Origin: Membranipora membranacea
Lineage: Eukaryota > Bryozoa > Gymnolaemata > Cheilostomatida > Membraniporidae
Length of the DNA: 64,000 nucleotides
Direction: 5' to 3'
NCBI GenBank assembly: GCA_914767715.1
Contig: OU612069.1
Coordinates: 21,015,387 to 21,079,386 of the forward strand
Positions 13,101-23,673 of this stretch are shown one piece after another. Both the position numbers and the translations under genes were made by a program. The notes beneath the pieces are model-generated. The model ran no database searches. It was not told the DNA's origin and saw only the letters and a list, made by a program, of their open reading frames with translations. Position 1 is the first letter of the stretch. Each line of letters starts with the position of its first letter.

Positions 13101-15062
13101 TATGGCCCACCAGTATAAACTACCAGTAACAGAATACAGGGCCTCTTGTACCTACACCAAACGGTAATAGTAATAATATGACACCTGTAATAGCGTGACC
13201 TCTGGAAATCCTCTTCTATAGTCCGTCAAATAAAGCTAGGGTGCAACTGTAAATTCTTTGTAGGGGATAAAAATTACTATTTAGTCTCAAATTTTTTCTT
13301 GTTCCTAGAATACGATGGATAATATGAAGCCAATAATATATCTATAGAAACTTGGAACAATTTCTGATTTATTCATGTCACACTCACAAGGGAGTAGAAT
13401 AATATGAATAGCGTCCATAACAAGAGATAGATTTAGACCGATGGTTAACAATGGTCATCAATTAACGCTAACCATAGACTTCATATACTAATAAAAGTCT
13501 ATTGTATATGTCTATATCTAAGTCAATGATGTTAGATGTAGTGATTCATAATGAATTATCACCCCATATCAGAAAAAGTGTGTCAAACAACAGGAATGTT
13601 ACCATTCTATTCCAAGACAATATGATTCAGATCATGCCTTCTCAAAATGTCAACAACTGGATCAGTTCAGCAAGCAGTCAATGTTTTGCACTGCACCTTA
13701 ATTTTCCGGAATTATATACCAAAGGGTATGTTGTGAGCGAAAGTTTACAACGTGATTTCCAGTAGTTTGACAGTAGGCCTACTACCTAGTACCTAGCTTA
13801 AGCCTAACTGTCATTAAACACATCTATGAACTAGGACTCCTATAAAAAAAGGACGCTTCCTTCTATGCAAACGGCACAATGTGTGTACCTAAATGTATCC
13901 GATTCCTGCTTCACTTACGTCCAGGAATCAGAAGACATTGTAGCATTCATTTTGGATCCATGTAGTACTTGCAGACCTAATCCTAGGAGGGTGTCATATC
14001 AGAACCTTAGTTTTACTTTGTAGCTTTGCCAACTAAAATTGAATATTTTGTTTGGTATAGCTAGTCTTTGGCCTCAATGACTTACTTGTACACATATGGT
14101 CCTTTCTGTACAAGCATCGGTTTGCCCCCATTTAACACTTCTTCAGGGTTGGTGAGATCGTATATGTAGAACTTGATCCAAGCATCGCTCGTTTTAGTCG
14201 GATGTGTCCAGGATGAGAGCATATTCGTCTCATTTTTCAATGGAATCACCTACAACCAGCAATGTGACCCGGAGTCATGAGGTTCAATGGACAAAATCAT
14301 GCAACATAAACAAGCTGCTGGCAGCTCATCTATGCTTGTACACGCGATGCCAGTAACACTCTATCACTGAGAATTTAGAGGCCCATCGAAGCATTTCAAT
14401 TTCATAAAGCTCACAATAGCAGGTGTTGGCTATTTAAAGTTATATACAATTTCTCAAATCATGCTGGTGGAGTTGAGAATATATTACTATCATTGTGTTT
14501 AACAGCAACATGTTAATGGTTCTTAAACAAAAACAAATCACCTAAAAGCAGAAATAGTTATAGCCATTCTTGGTAAGATATATATGGGTAGGGCCTATCC
14601 AGGGAGAGTGGCCTATCTAACCCCAACACTGGGCTTGAAACATGGGCCCCTGGGACTTACATGTCTTTACTTTGCCATTGGCAAAGTAAAGACTTGTGAG
14701 TCCCAGGGGTCCATGGCTTGAAAAGCTAATCTGTTTTGTTTTTTGACTCTCTCAGTCTCACTCATTTGATGAGAGTGTGCAGTGGCAGGTCTGTCAATGG
14801 TTTATTGGGAACCATCTCTATTTCAATGGTTCAGGGCTTCTAACTGAGAGAATTCAATCCAATAATCCTTGGTCAATCGACCAGCCGAACTAGTATATAA
14901 TATAAATAATAAAATAATGATGATATCAGATTTATTAGTTGTTTTACTCACCTTTTTCAGGTCCACTTGTATTACATAGTTAAATATGGGAAATATAGCA
15001 AATCCAACTGCAAGAATCACCACACCCGATAACAACAGTTTAACAACAGTCTTAGTCTCCAT
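1141..15062 (-). CDS. CD36/SCARB-family scavenger receptor, 11 exons
   Basis: Exons in gene order: 14952-15062, 14086-14249, 12619-12760, 11127-11244, 9676-9776, 8536-8677, 5532-5601, 4248-4390, 3033-3178, 2361-2434, 1141-1369. All phases agree and sum to 480 codons including stop, normal for the family (about 470-500). The protein has an N-terminal membrane anchor right after METK, a long ectodomain, and a C-terminal membrane segment followed by a short basic tail (RCRLVSRKKVS). Family signatures, in order: GPYVY-like (KGPYVYK), ELLWG-like (HDILWG), GTG after CN (EECNRINGTG), DLCRSIY, GVPLYRF, the ENHCFC and DVC cysteines, SACQGGAPVF, PHFL and HDTYIDVE. Six ectodomain cysteines are in the expected places. 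Such proteins bind lipids, lipoproteins or polyanions at the cell surface or in lysosomes. I see no dileucine tail signal, so plasma membrane is likelier (inference). Most splice sites are GT-AG with GTRAGT-like donors; exon 8 uses GTCAGT and exon 9 GTTGGC. An upstream in-frame ATG at 15116 would put 18 residues before the anchor; I prefer 15062. The last codons (AAG GTCAGT TAA) also resemble a donor, so a further 3' exon is possible. Orthology to CD36, SCARB1 or SCARB2 cannot be set. Confidence 0.93.
1540..1668. repeat. MITE-like inverted repeat, family A copy 1
   Basis: Two arms of about 50 bases face each other, each carrying a GTTTGYCTG core and a GCTCCCCCTCCACT block. A related copy lies at 12123-12235. 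It sits just upstream of the last CD36 exon, in the intron. Confidence 0.6.
1766..1860. repeat. MITE-like hairpin, family B copy 1
   Basis: Inverted repeat with GTAGCATTTCATTATCAACC-like arms around a short loop. The same arm sequence recurs at 7430-7515 and 59650-59769, so this is a dispersed short element, not a local hairpin. Confidence 0.6.
2114..2240. repeat. Short TIR element with 16-bp perfect ends
   Basis: CAGTGAAGGTTTTACC at 2114-2129 is perfectly inverted at 2225-2240. The interior holds AT-rich sequence with an ATATAC microsatellite and a partial second inverted copy of the GGTTTTACC motif. Non-autonomous MITE-like element in a CD36 intron. Confidence 0.6.
2547..2638. repeat. Short inverted-repeat element
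   Basis: AGCTTAAACTACTGC at the left is inverted at the right (GCAGTAGTTTAAGCT). About 92 bases in total, in the intron between CD36 exons 10 and 9. Confidence 0.5.
3841..3960. repeat. Tandem repeat, 24 bp x 5
   Basis: Five 24-base units beginning CCTCTACAG and ending in an AT palindrome. One unit has CGG for CAG, and the last two have a G in the AT tail. It lies in the CD36 intron between exons 9 and 8. Confidence 0.9.
4072..4230 (+). mobile_element. tRNA-derived SINE, copy 1
   Basis: The head resembles a tRNA gene: an A-box-like TGGCGCAATCGGTTAGCGCG and a B box GGTTCGAATCC about 35 bases later. A shared non-tRNA body follows (TTTCAAGGTTGAT...AGCACCCTCG) and an AT-rich tail of TA repeats. 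Two more copies occur at 40453-40614 and, inverted, 49990-50138. This copy retains the better RNA polymerase III boxes. It is antisense to the CD36 gene and its tail ends about 17 bases inside the intron that follows exon 8. Confidence 0.8.
5887..5926. repeat. GC-rich palindrome
   Basis: An ATCAGGGAGGG-type arm is inverted as CCCTCCCTGAT around a GGTACC centre, about 40 bases in all. Probably the core of a small foldback element in a CD36 intron. Confidence 0.55.
7430..7515. repeat. MITE-like hairpin, family B copy 2
   Basis: Arms GGTAAAAGCATTTTCATTATC and its near-inverse GATGAAATGCCTCTACC around a GGGAAAG loop. Same family as 1766-1860. Located in the CD36 intron between exons 7 and 6. Confidence 0.6.
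10199..10283. repeat. Tandem repeat, 17 bp x 5
   Basis: Five units of ACTTAATGTTAGCTAGC; the first two have TT for AA. Each unit contains the palindrome GCTAGC. It lies in the CD36 intron between exons 5 and 4, with ATTATGA/TCATAAT-like inverted flanks suggesting expansion inside a small foldback element. Confidence 0.85.
12123..12235. repeat. MITE-like inverted repeat, family A copy 2
   Basis: Ends GATCAAGTGTGATCC and, inverted, GGATCAAACTTG, each followed inward by a TTGCCTGCA core as in the 1540-1668 copy. The middle is diverged. It lies in the CD36 intron between exons 4 and 3. Confidence 0.5.
14640..14718. repeat. Hairpin element related to the palindrome interior
   Basis: Near-perfect inverted repeat of about 37 bases per arm (CCCCTGGGACTTACATG... 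TACTTTGCC), with an ATT-type loop. The blocks GGCCCCTGGGAC and ACTTTGCC also occur in hairpins near 44280-44830 and 45750-46330 inside the large palindrome. It lies in CD36 intron 1. Confidence 0.6.
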
Positions 15063-16904
15063 GCTGTGAGCTAAAGGTGTAGATACACTAATGAAGTGAG
15101 CAGAAAACCGCACCAAAACAGTGAGTGAGTCACATGTTACTATTTATTATGATTTAATCATAAGTGTTGTACTAAATTTGACCTACTCGCTGACCTGTTG
15201 ACCTACATTGAAAGTATGGCCATACAAGTTGTGTCATAGAATTGGACCAATAATCGAGAATGAATCATTCTTCTTGACCAATAGGACACTGTTTCTCAGA
15301 AACGCCCACAACTTGTAACCTAGCAACAAAGCAAATAGTTCACCATAACAGCGAATACTATGAATTTGGAAGTGAGGACAACTTTCAAATTTGATGTTAA
15401 AATAACACTGTAACCTCCTTGCTGTAACTTTGGTATTCATGGTATCTATCATCATTCAATATTGCCACAGCTATACTTAGGGACCCAGTCTCACTATTCG
15501 TGCAAAACAATACCAATTCACAGAAAACCAACAAAGTCGGCCCAAAGATATAATAATAAATCCCAGAAGATAGACTGGGGAACAGAAGTAAATATACCAC
15601 GTGACGTAACCACAGAACGGCTTCATATAAAAAAGCTGCATGCGACACTAATCCGCTGACAGCTAATCCAATGACAGCAGGCAATGTCAGCAAAAACAGC
15701 ACCCATATCAGCTGTTCGTCACTAGAAATTACAAGTTAAATATCTCGTAGTCACCAGAGTGCTTGCATTATCATTTGGAACCACGTTTTAATAGATTTGA
15801 GCGATCTTGTCTATCTTCAGTGCAAGAAGAGAGACAACTCCAAATAAGAACTAACTAATAAGAACTAACAAATAGATAATACAACAATAAAGGTAACATC
15901 AAGAACTGTCCTGAGTACCAACCATTACTACAACCAAATTTGGAATCATTTCAATAACCAAATTTAAAGTAGGACGTTTTATAAAACAACTATACATGAT
16001 ATAAGTTGGGGTCCTCACAAAGCTCATAAATATCATAAGTGTTTCAAAATTCTAGGATTACTTTTAACCATTAGGCACACCTTACACCGTTGTGAGCAGG
16101 ATACAAAAAACTTAAATCAAAGAAATAAATATGATGTATTTTTATTCTAATTGCAAAATTGAATACCTAGTCATTGCTACAATATAGAAATCAGTGATGC
16201 CATGAGATTACTTATTTTTTTGAATCTTTTAAAACTTTCAAAAAGTTATTTTATTTGTACAATTATTTTTAACGCATTTTAGGGAGTGGACTTATATCTT
16301 ATATATTATATCTTATATGTTGTTCCTAGCTTAAGGAGGTATTTGTTACAAATAAAAGCTAGAGACAGAGACATTACAATATACCACATTACAAGATGAA
16401 TGCCAAGTCTAGTCGAAGTAAACACATTTTGATCATCTAAGTAAATCATCTTGTAAATTAGGGGAGGGGATGGGTGTTGGCACTCTAAATGTAGGTAAAT
16501 CCGTTTCTTTCTGACACCTTGTTAATTACAATTACATCATCTCTTATCAAATTGTTGTGCTTACAGTGTCAAAATAAAAGAATATGATGAAAGAAGATTT
16601 AAGAGTTATCTCCCTTTTTGCAGAGTGAGGGCAACTATTAGCAACATATGGGTTTAACGATGCTCTGTGATTGGTCAGCTGGTTCATATTGTCACAAGCA
16701 TTAGGTATGCTGCGAGATTGAGTGTTTATACTGTTACATGAGTAGGGAATACCAAAAACAAAAGAAAAAAAAAAGCTAAGTATAGTCTGACTTCTAGTGA
16801 ATTAAAAAATATCTTGTAATATTAAAATCAAATGTCTGAGGAAGGAGTCTTTACCCCAAGCAGGTCTGTATTTAAGGCTGCGATATCTACCTAAGAGGAG
16901 TTTC
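15063..16904. other. 5' flank of CD36-like gene
   Basis: Should hold the receptor promoter and 5' UTR; I cannot place a core promoter. A 101-codon minus-strand frame at 15397-15702 is hydrophobic, but I see no matching family or splice link. Confidence 0.35.
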
Positions 16905-17273
16905 TCACAAAAATTTATTAAAAAAATGTTCGTCATCATGTATCATCTGCAGGGCCAAGCTCTTTGTTCGTTTTGATATGACAGAATCTAGGTCCCCAAT
17001 ATCGAGACCCAGCCTGTCACCCTGTTTAAAAAACTTTCTAAAGGGCGACAGACAGATTGATGACAGATTAACACTGAATAGTAAATAATCAGTAACGCCA
17101 TAGCGAGTGCCCTTGGAGGTTGGCAGGATGCTGAGCGATGAAACTAGTTTGAGTAGCTGTCCGATGGGCTGGGTTTTGTTGTAAGTTATGTCATACTGGT
17201 ACCCACACAAATTAAGCGCATAAATACGGCAACTGCACCACACAGGCAAATGTGTGCCTATTGAAATCTGCAT
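16905..17273 (-). CDS. Hypothetical ORF, possible terminal exon
   Basis: An open frame of 122 codons ending in a stop, preceded on the minus strand by a TATGCAG that could be an acceptor. The composition is protein-like (for example KGTRYGVTDYLLFSVNLSS), but I recognise no family. It lies about 650 bases downstream of a repeated segment on the same strand (17755-18188) that also has open frames, so it may be part of a transposon. It could equally be chance. Confidence 0.22.
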   Translation of the reverse strand: MQISIGTHLPVWCSCRIYALNLCGYQYDITYNKTQPIGQLLKLVSSLSILPTSKGTRYGVTDYLLFSVNLSSICLSPFRKFFKQGDRLGLDIGDLDSVISKRTKSLALQMIHDDEHFFNKFL

Positions 17274-17754
17274 AGCTCAAAACTAATACTACGAGGCTGC
17301 AATCTCAGCATTAGCAGCAGTATTTTAAATTGCCTTTACTGCGACCCATCTCCAAAATTTGAAATGTACTTAGAACTTGACAATGTTTATTTACATATCC
17401 TTTGCCTGATGATATTCAGCCACGGTACATTAAGGTAATGTCAAAGACCGATTTGAATATCAACATATCATATACCGTTGGAAAGCTGCTGAGCTACTGA
17501 AAATGAATACCTGAACAAAAACTTGATCCGATGATGTTGTGTCATTTTAGGGAGGAAAAGAGGCAGAAAACGTTGTTTTTGTCAATGCAGATGGAGGAGT
17601 CAAATTAATTGCAAGAAATTTCAAAACAAGTGGGATGTATACTTAGATATTGCGTTCATCGTAAAATTTAATTTTAGTTGATATATGACAATTGTGCATT
17701 TTATCTCTTGATATAATCATGATTGAACTATGTGACCTTTTCATGGCAATAATA

Positions 17755-18188
17755 GATCAAATTCAATATTTTTTAGTGCTTTGCCTTTATTTGCAAGGAT
17801 CTGAAGGTGATTATACCTCAATGAAATCTGAATATTTAGATATAACCGTGGTAATAATTATAAGCGACGCTAAAACCAACCTTTATACAACAGGAAAACA
17901 ACAGATAGGCTATAGAAGTTACCAGTCATTCTATTGAGGCATTAGATATAATAAATACATTTTGGCATTGATTTAGAAACAAATATCTATGTCGTTGCCA
18001 ACTGTCAAATTTACCCAATATTTCAATAAGCTGTAACTGTCTTGTCGTGTATGTGTGGATCAAAGCACATTGAAGCCTGAATAGCTTGTGAAATTCATCA
18101 GGGAAATAAAGATACTGGATGTGTAGCATAAAGAGCTGGTTATTATCCGATAAATCAGCGCCAGACAGCACAAAGTTCATATACAGGA
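17755..18188. repeat. Dispersed direct repeat, copy 1
   Basis: About 430 bases that recur in the same orientation at 28727-29156. Shared landmarks include GCAAGGATCTGAAGGTGATT near the left end and GACAGCACAAAGTTCATATA at the right end. A minus-strand frame across this copy (17926-18258, motif MLHIQYLYFPDE) is partly preserved in the other copy, suggesting a coding transposon or gene-family fragment. Not identified. Confidence 0.7.
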
Positions 18189-18725
18189 GGCAGGTGCAGC
18201 ATCGGAGATTTTGAGAAACTCCCCATGTTAATTTCCTATCTAACTTGAAAATTTTCACCGTTCATTATAACATACTGCACCTAACTGCATTTGAGAAGGT
18301 TGAATCATGTTACATGTCCAACGTCAGCATTAGCAGTTTTACCCACTTTCATTTATAAACCCTGAACATGGTAGATAGATGACATAGATGATAGTTATGA
18401 TAGTTGTTATATATTATAGGACTATGAATTCTGGCGCTAATTTGTCTGTTGCAAAATAATACATACCAAAGCATAGCTGCCAGGGCCGTATACTGCTATA
18501 AGGCCAGACCAGCCTGGCCGGAGCCCTTTTGAATGGCGAAGAAAATCGAAAATCCGTCCACAACATCTTGTTTTATTGAAAAAAAAATAAAACAAATTTC
18601 TCTTAAAGTGCTTGTAAAGGTTCAGGGTTTTCTAGAGATCTCAGCCTAGTTTAGAACATTATTCTATGTTCAAAAGCAGCTTGTGGCCCAGTTAAGACTT
18701 ATTTGCCCTCAAATTTGGGATGAGA

Positions 18726-18799
18726 AGGTACTAAAAAGGTACTATTTTTTTCATTTGGAGTTGTGATCATTTATTGAAAATAGTACCTTTTTAGTACCT
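18726..18799. repeat. Perfect 23-bp inverted repeat hairpin
   Basis: AGGTACTAAAAAGGTACTAT plus three further T at 18726-18748 is perfectly inverted at 18777-18799 around a 28-base loop. MITE-like. Confidence 0.65.
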
Positions 18800-19022
18800 C
18801 AGATTATAATGGGAATATACAGTACTTTGAAACTAAGGCGTATTGTTATGACACAGTGGTTTTGATATTCTGCATTTGATATCAAAACACACAGAATTTA
18901 TCTATTGAATGAACGAGTGAATACAAGGCATTATTTATCTGTCCCATGTGGTTTAGCTGGTAAAATGGAATAGTATATGACATTTCATAATACAATGACA
19001 AAGCTAACGATCTAAATCGAAC

Positions 19023-19214
19023 ATGGCAAAAAATTACAGCTCTAGCTCATCCGACAGTGAGAATGAAAATTACAGGGAGATTAACAGCTCTAGTGAGAGC
19101 AAGATTGAATATCATTTAGGAGGCATTTGTAGCCAATCGAGGTCGAGCCCATGTGATTATCAGAGGGAAAATATCTCTGAGGTAGTCACACCACTCAAGT
19201 TTAAACCTGTATGA
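19023..19214 (+). CDS. Hypothetical serine-rich ORF
   Basis: 63 codons from an ATG, beginning MAKNYSSSSSDSENENYRE. Acidic serine-rich starts like this are common at the N-termini of transposon-encoded and nuclear proteins, but no domain follows and the frame closes without a donor I trust. It may be a first exon or a chance frame. Confidence 0.2.
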   Translation: MAKNYSSSSSDSENENYREINSSSESKIEYHLGGICSQSRSSPCDYQRENISEVVTPLKFKPV

Positions 19215-21676
19215 TTTCGGCCACTGGAAATAACCCACAGTGCTTTTGCAGATACAACATTTTCTGTTAACCATGGTTACTGCTCGAGATAGAAATTGGC
19301 AATGTAAAGGCAGATCAATACATCGCTAAGTATTTCAAGGTTTTGTTTACATTAATATGATGAATAAATGAGATTGTGGCTATGACATTCCAATCAAACT
19401 CCGTCTTCAGCCCGCATGAAAACCAGTGATATGCTTCAATTATTAGCTTCATGAATAGCGGCTCTCAATAGAATTTCAATGGAAGATACAAAATTTACAC
19501 AGGTAGATTGTGTGTTTTTCTTGAAAATATGTATTTCCAAATCGCACAGAAATCTAAAATAAATTCTTTGTAAATCTCAACATTTCAGGCATTAGGATGA
19601 TGTTAAAATCCAAAGCATGCAATGATTAATCAAGGAGTATCTCCCTGGATTAATACTGAGTGATTTGAGGTTTTGACAATCTTTTCAACAATTTTTGCAA
19701 ATATTCTGATGTTTAAACACTCAAGGTTTTTTTGGATAAACTGTGTTGTTTACATTGTTTAAAAACTAGAAATTACAAGTCACAAAGTAAATTCAACTCA
19801 ATAAATTTGTCATCTGGTTGTTTCGGACTTCAGGGTGATGTACAATGTAAATGAATTTGACTGCCTCCTAAAGAGGAGTATTAATAATCGTGTTAGCAGT
19901 GGGATACCCGGAGAAACTTTCTATTTTTTCATTAGATCTTGTCCATCTGTGTGCATCACAGATACTCAGCACATCTTAACATAAACTATCAATATTACTG
20001 ACTGAGTGCAGCAGGTCTTATGAGAGCACATGTCACTGCACACATCAGTCACTTAGAAAATTAATTTGTCGAGTTTTTGAGTTATTTCGTCAGTATGGAT
20101 CTGATTTGGGAGCCTAGTGTTGGGTAAATTGCAAGATTTGGTACAAACTATAAAGCATCGCATGGACCATTTTTGGGTGAATCTGAAATAAGCAAGGCTT
20201 TGTCAGCAGGAAGAATCAATTGCTTCCATCATAATCTTATTTTAACAGAGCAAACAAGCGTATTGGTCTGAAATGAAAATGACTCATTTTCAACTCATCA
20301 AATAGTGTGTATACAAATTATATAACTTGCTGTTGAACTTTTATGTCATCAGACAGACTTGTGAGTGACTTTGTCATTTATTTGCAAAAGTTGTTATCTA
20401 ACCACAATAGTCACTAATATTACAGTATTTCCCCAATAACAGGCTCATCACAAATCGCCTGGACTAGTTGGGCGGTGCATGAGTAGGCAATTCAATGTTG
20501 TTAACTTATAACCCCCAAACCTACCAGACCAAATAACCCTGATGACTAATTTTATATGCAAATGCATGTGTGATAGCTGTCTTAATCTGATTTCAAGCTC
20601 AAAAATGATACCAAGAAACCTGTTCCTTTACAAACACTTTAAAATCTACATGGGCGGCCAGTTTTATTTATCAATGTTGCTATGGAAATTCACATATTGT
20701 CATGCAAAAAAGGAGACTTTCCTTGAGAATTTAGATATGCTATGTAGTGTTTTCTGAGAATCACATAGTAAAATTTCATAAAAATTAGTTCCGCTAACTT
20801 GTTTACTGACACCCTGCTGCCAATGTATTCATAGCCACGCACATAACCACAGAGCAAATCAACTTTCAATCACAATGTTTTTATTTAGCCGAATCATGCT
20901 TTACTATAGCAATTACAAACAACTGCTATAACATTGCTACACAAAGCAACCGGACACATGATTCACCGCTGCCTTTGTGATGTCACCATTTTGCAATGAC
21001 GATGAATCCCCATTTTTACTATTCTCAGCACTTGTTTTTAACGTTTTACCCTTAAATTGGGCTGTTTTGGTCCACAGGACCACTCTTAGCAAAACCTCCA
21101 GCGAACGAGGTTCTCTGATATTACTTACACATTTACTCTTATCGTCTAAACTTGCTACATACATGCTATAGAAATTCTCTTTATTACTCAATCTAACTCT
21201 CTCCTGGAAAGGGTGAAAGAGGTACGTTTGTTTTATTGATATACAATATTTGCATCAATTTATTGCTACTTGAGTAATCCGCTATTTTAATCTCAGCGCC
21301 TGAGTATTTTAAAACCTTTGAAATACCATGTTATTATGTCTAATTCATTTGTATCATCACTTTATCTTTGTGGCAATGTTTTATCTATCATATTTTATGT
21401 ACGTCCAACACTGCATTAATCCTACTTTGACAATATCTTAATCTGCTTTTTATAACAAATTGTAGTTTCACGGTGTTACCAAGTGTAAAAATAAACTACG
21501 CTAAAATGCACCCGTGAGAGACTCCATCATATCTGGGAGGGCAGTTACATGCTAAAATTAATTTTAACAATATTCTGTACAATTGACAAACAGACATCAT
21601 TGAGTGATGACCCTACATTGGATTACATCAGTAAAAATGCAAACAGTGATCTCAGCCATTTAATTTGGCAGCAGTT
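19215..21676. other. AT-rich intergenic DNA
   Basis: No supportable gene. A minus-strand frame at 20937-21191 has an acceptor-like TTCCAG and a donor-like GTAAGT around about 25 codons, but no recognisable family. Confidence 0.4.
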
Positions 21677-22786
21677 ATGACTGGAAAAAATAAAAATTTA
21701 GATTTTTATTTCACAATTGACAAAAAAAGAAAGACAGATTCTGGGTGAGTTTTGATTCTTATTTACCACAGCTTTGGCACAGTTTTATCAGCAGACCACA
21801 TCACTCAGTACTCACAGTGACAGTCAGAGTCACACTTGTGATGTGAGTTGTCCACAGGCCTTACCAGAGACTTGGATTGGATATCTTAAGTATCACTATA
21901 GTTACCATATTTAGCCAAGCATTTGGGTAGACTTTGCGCATGTTTTGTGCTTTACTTTTCTCTCTTCTTGTGTATTATTACTCAGTATTAAGCTAGGAAG
22001 CAAACAGGATTTATGGTGCTATCCATGTTTTGACAATCAGTTGACTATGCTTATTTTCTAGATATTTACAAGTTTTGACTTGGTCTCTTTCTTAGTCTTT
22101 TGAATAACAATAAAATTTCTGAAATTATCTGGTTCACAATATTATGTCTTTGTCTTGATATGCCTAAAAGTTTACTCAGATTGCACAAAAATCCATATTT
22201 CATGGTGTTTAAAAAAATCGAACGCAGGGGGGGCGCTGCTCCCCTCCCGCACCCTCCCCGCTCTCGCGCAAGCGCTCGGGCGGGGCCGTTGGCCCGCATA
22301 CCGCCTACTGATGGCAGTCCAAAATTGGCTGGAGTAGATAAAAATGGAAGAATACAGCCCTGATAGCTGCATGGCCGTTACACTGATCAAATTTTCTCAG
22401 ACAGTGACCATCTGTATGGTGGTAACAGCTGTACCTGATCTCTATAACAGGATTTGGAAAAGGTACGGTATCTGAGGAGGATGCTAAATACTCTCAGGGA
22501 CGGTCTCAAGCATAGATATCGAGGTATATTTCTGGGAGTCAACATGGCGCTTTCTCCATCCCCTAAGAAGGAACCATTCTGTGACATGGTATTCATATCA
22601 GCAGCTATTCTGGATCCAAATACTGGGCTGACCTGGATTAACTTGGATGTGAAGGTTCTATCAGATTATAAAGATGGTGATATAGAGGATGCTGAGCTGA
22701 GTGCCGAGTGCAGCGTAATTCACTCAAGAAGCAGTTTAAAGGTTAGCAATGAATCAGAAAGCTGTCCACTCATTGACGTAGTGTAG
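21677..22786 (+). pseudogene. hAT-like transposase fragment, broken
   Basis: Two pieces suggest a hAT/ZBED-type gene. The first is a short exon from ATG at 21677 to a GTGAGT donor after 21744 (MTGKNKNLDFYFTIDKKRK), which resembles the N-terminal start of many hAT-derived proteins. The second runs from an acceptor at 22450 (TATAACAG) as an open frame to a stop at 22786. It contains ISAAILDPNTGLTW, matching the LDP-x-W block near the C-terminus of hAT transposases, after LKHRYRGIF. A possible middle piece lies at about 21790-21900 (CPQALPETW). The BED finger and catalytic core are not found between them, so it is truncated or decayed. Assignment rests on short motifs. Confidence 0.4.
22225..22310. 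repeat. GC-rich island, probable transposon piece
   Basis: An abrupt stretch of G runs and CCCTCCC/CGCTCG motifs in otherwise AT-rich DNA, inside the intron of the hAT-like remnant. Another GC-rich block lies at 29225-29305. No coding signature. Confidence 0.35.
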
Positions 22787-23673
22787 ATAACTCTAAAAGC
22801 ACCACCTGAATTACTATTATAGCTAAGTTCCAAAACTCAAAAATGAAATAATATGTTGACATTACCTTCAGGGGATCAATGACACTATAGGATACTCAAA
22901 GATCAAAGCACTTTATAGTTTTGTACAAAGTCTAGATTTCAGCAGTGAAAAAAAGATTCAAATCTTTCTCCGGTAAATATTACTGGATTTGTTTTAACCT
23001 TCGGAATGCTTTACGGTTTGCACAGAGTTCTGAGATTCAGCTTGCACTGAGTAGCTAAAAGTACATGCATGAATTTGCGATTAGAAGCAAAGACGGCAGT
23101 TTGGGAGAGTCAACAACAATATCCAATAAGGGCAGATGGTTTTGAAGTTAAATGTCGACGATAAAATGATGCATATTTCGAGAAGGGAGCTCAGATCTAG
23201 GCTGACCTCAAAAAAATCCACTTAGAAACATCGTGATTAGTTTGAAGACTAATTTTAATCTTCTTCTTTTATTAATTTTGTTTTATATTCTTTTTGTTTT
23301 TCTTATACTTTATTGGCTGTTCAGGCCAATGAGAATACACAACATCGAGAAGAAAAGTATATGAGTATGCTGATTGAAAAAAAAAGGTTTAAAAGTCTAG
23401 TCAGGTTTTTCCAATAACAAAACTTAGGAAGGTCATTACATTTCTATTTAGCTATGAAATAATTATTTATTTGTTTAAAGAGGTTTTCTAGAAAGTTTAC
23501 AGATAACAGAGTAGTTAAAAAGTAACTTGTTGACCTCTACACACACAAAAAAAGGGTTATACATGAATAAATGACGATGTTCTAGAAATGGGAAAGTAAG
23601 TTATATATGGCTTTATAGAAATAGAAAAATGATATATATATATATAAAATTATTGTTCTTGTCACGATTATTA

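Noticed and set aside
15397-15702. Hydrophobic 101-codon frame upstream of CD36 as a membrane protein gene
   Set aside because: No family motif, no splice link to exon 1, and it overlaps other frames; probably promoter/5' flank sequence.
22225-22310. GC-rich blocks as bacterial contamination
   Set aside because: They are short, embedded in AT-rich animal DNA on both sides, and lack any coding signature; a transposon piece is likelier.
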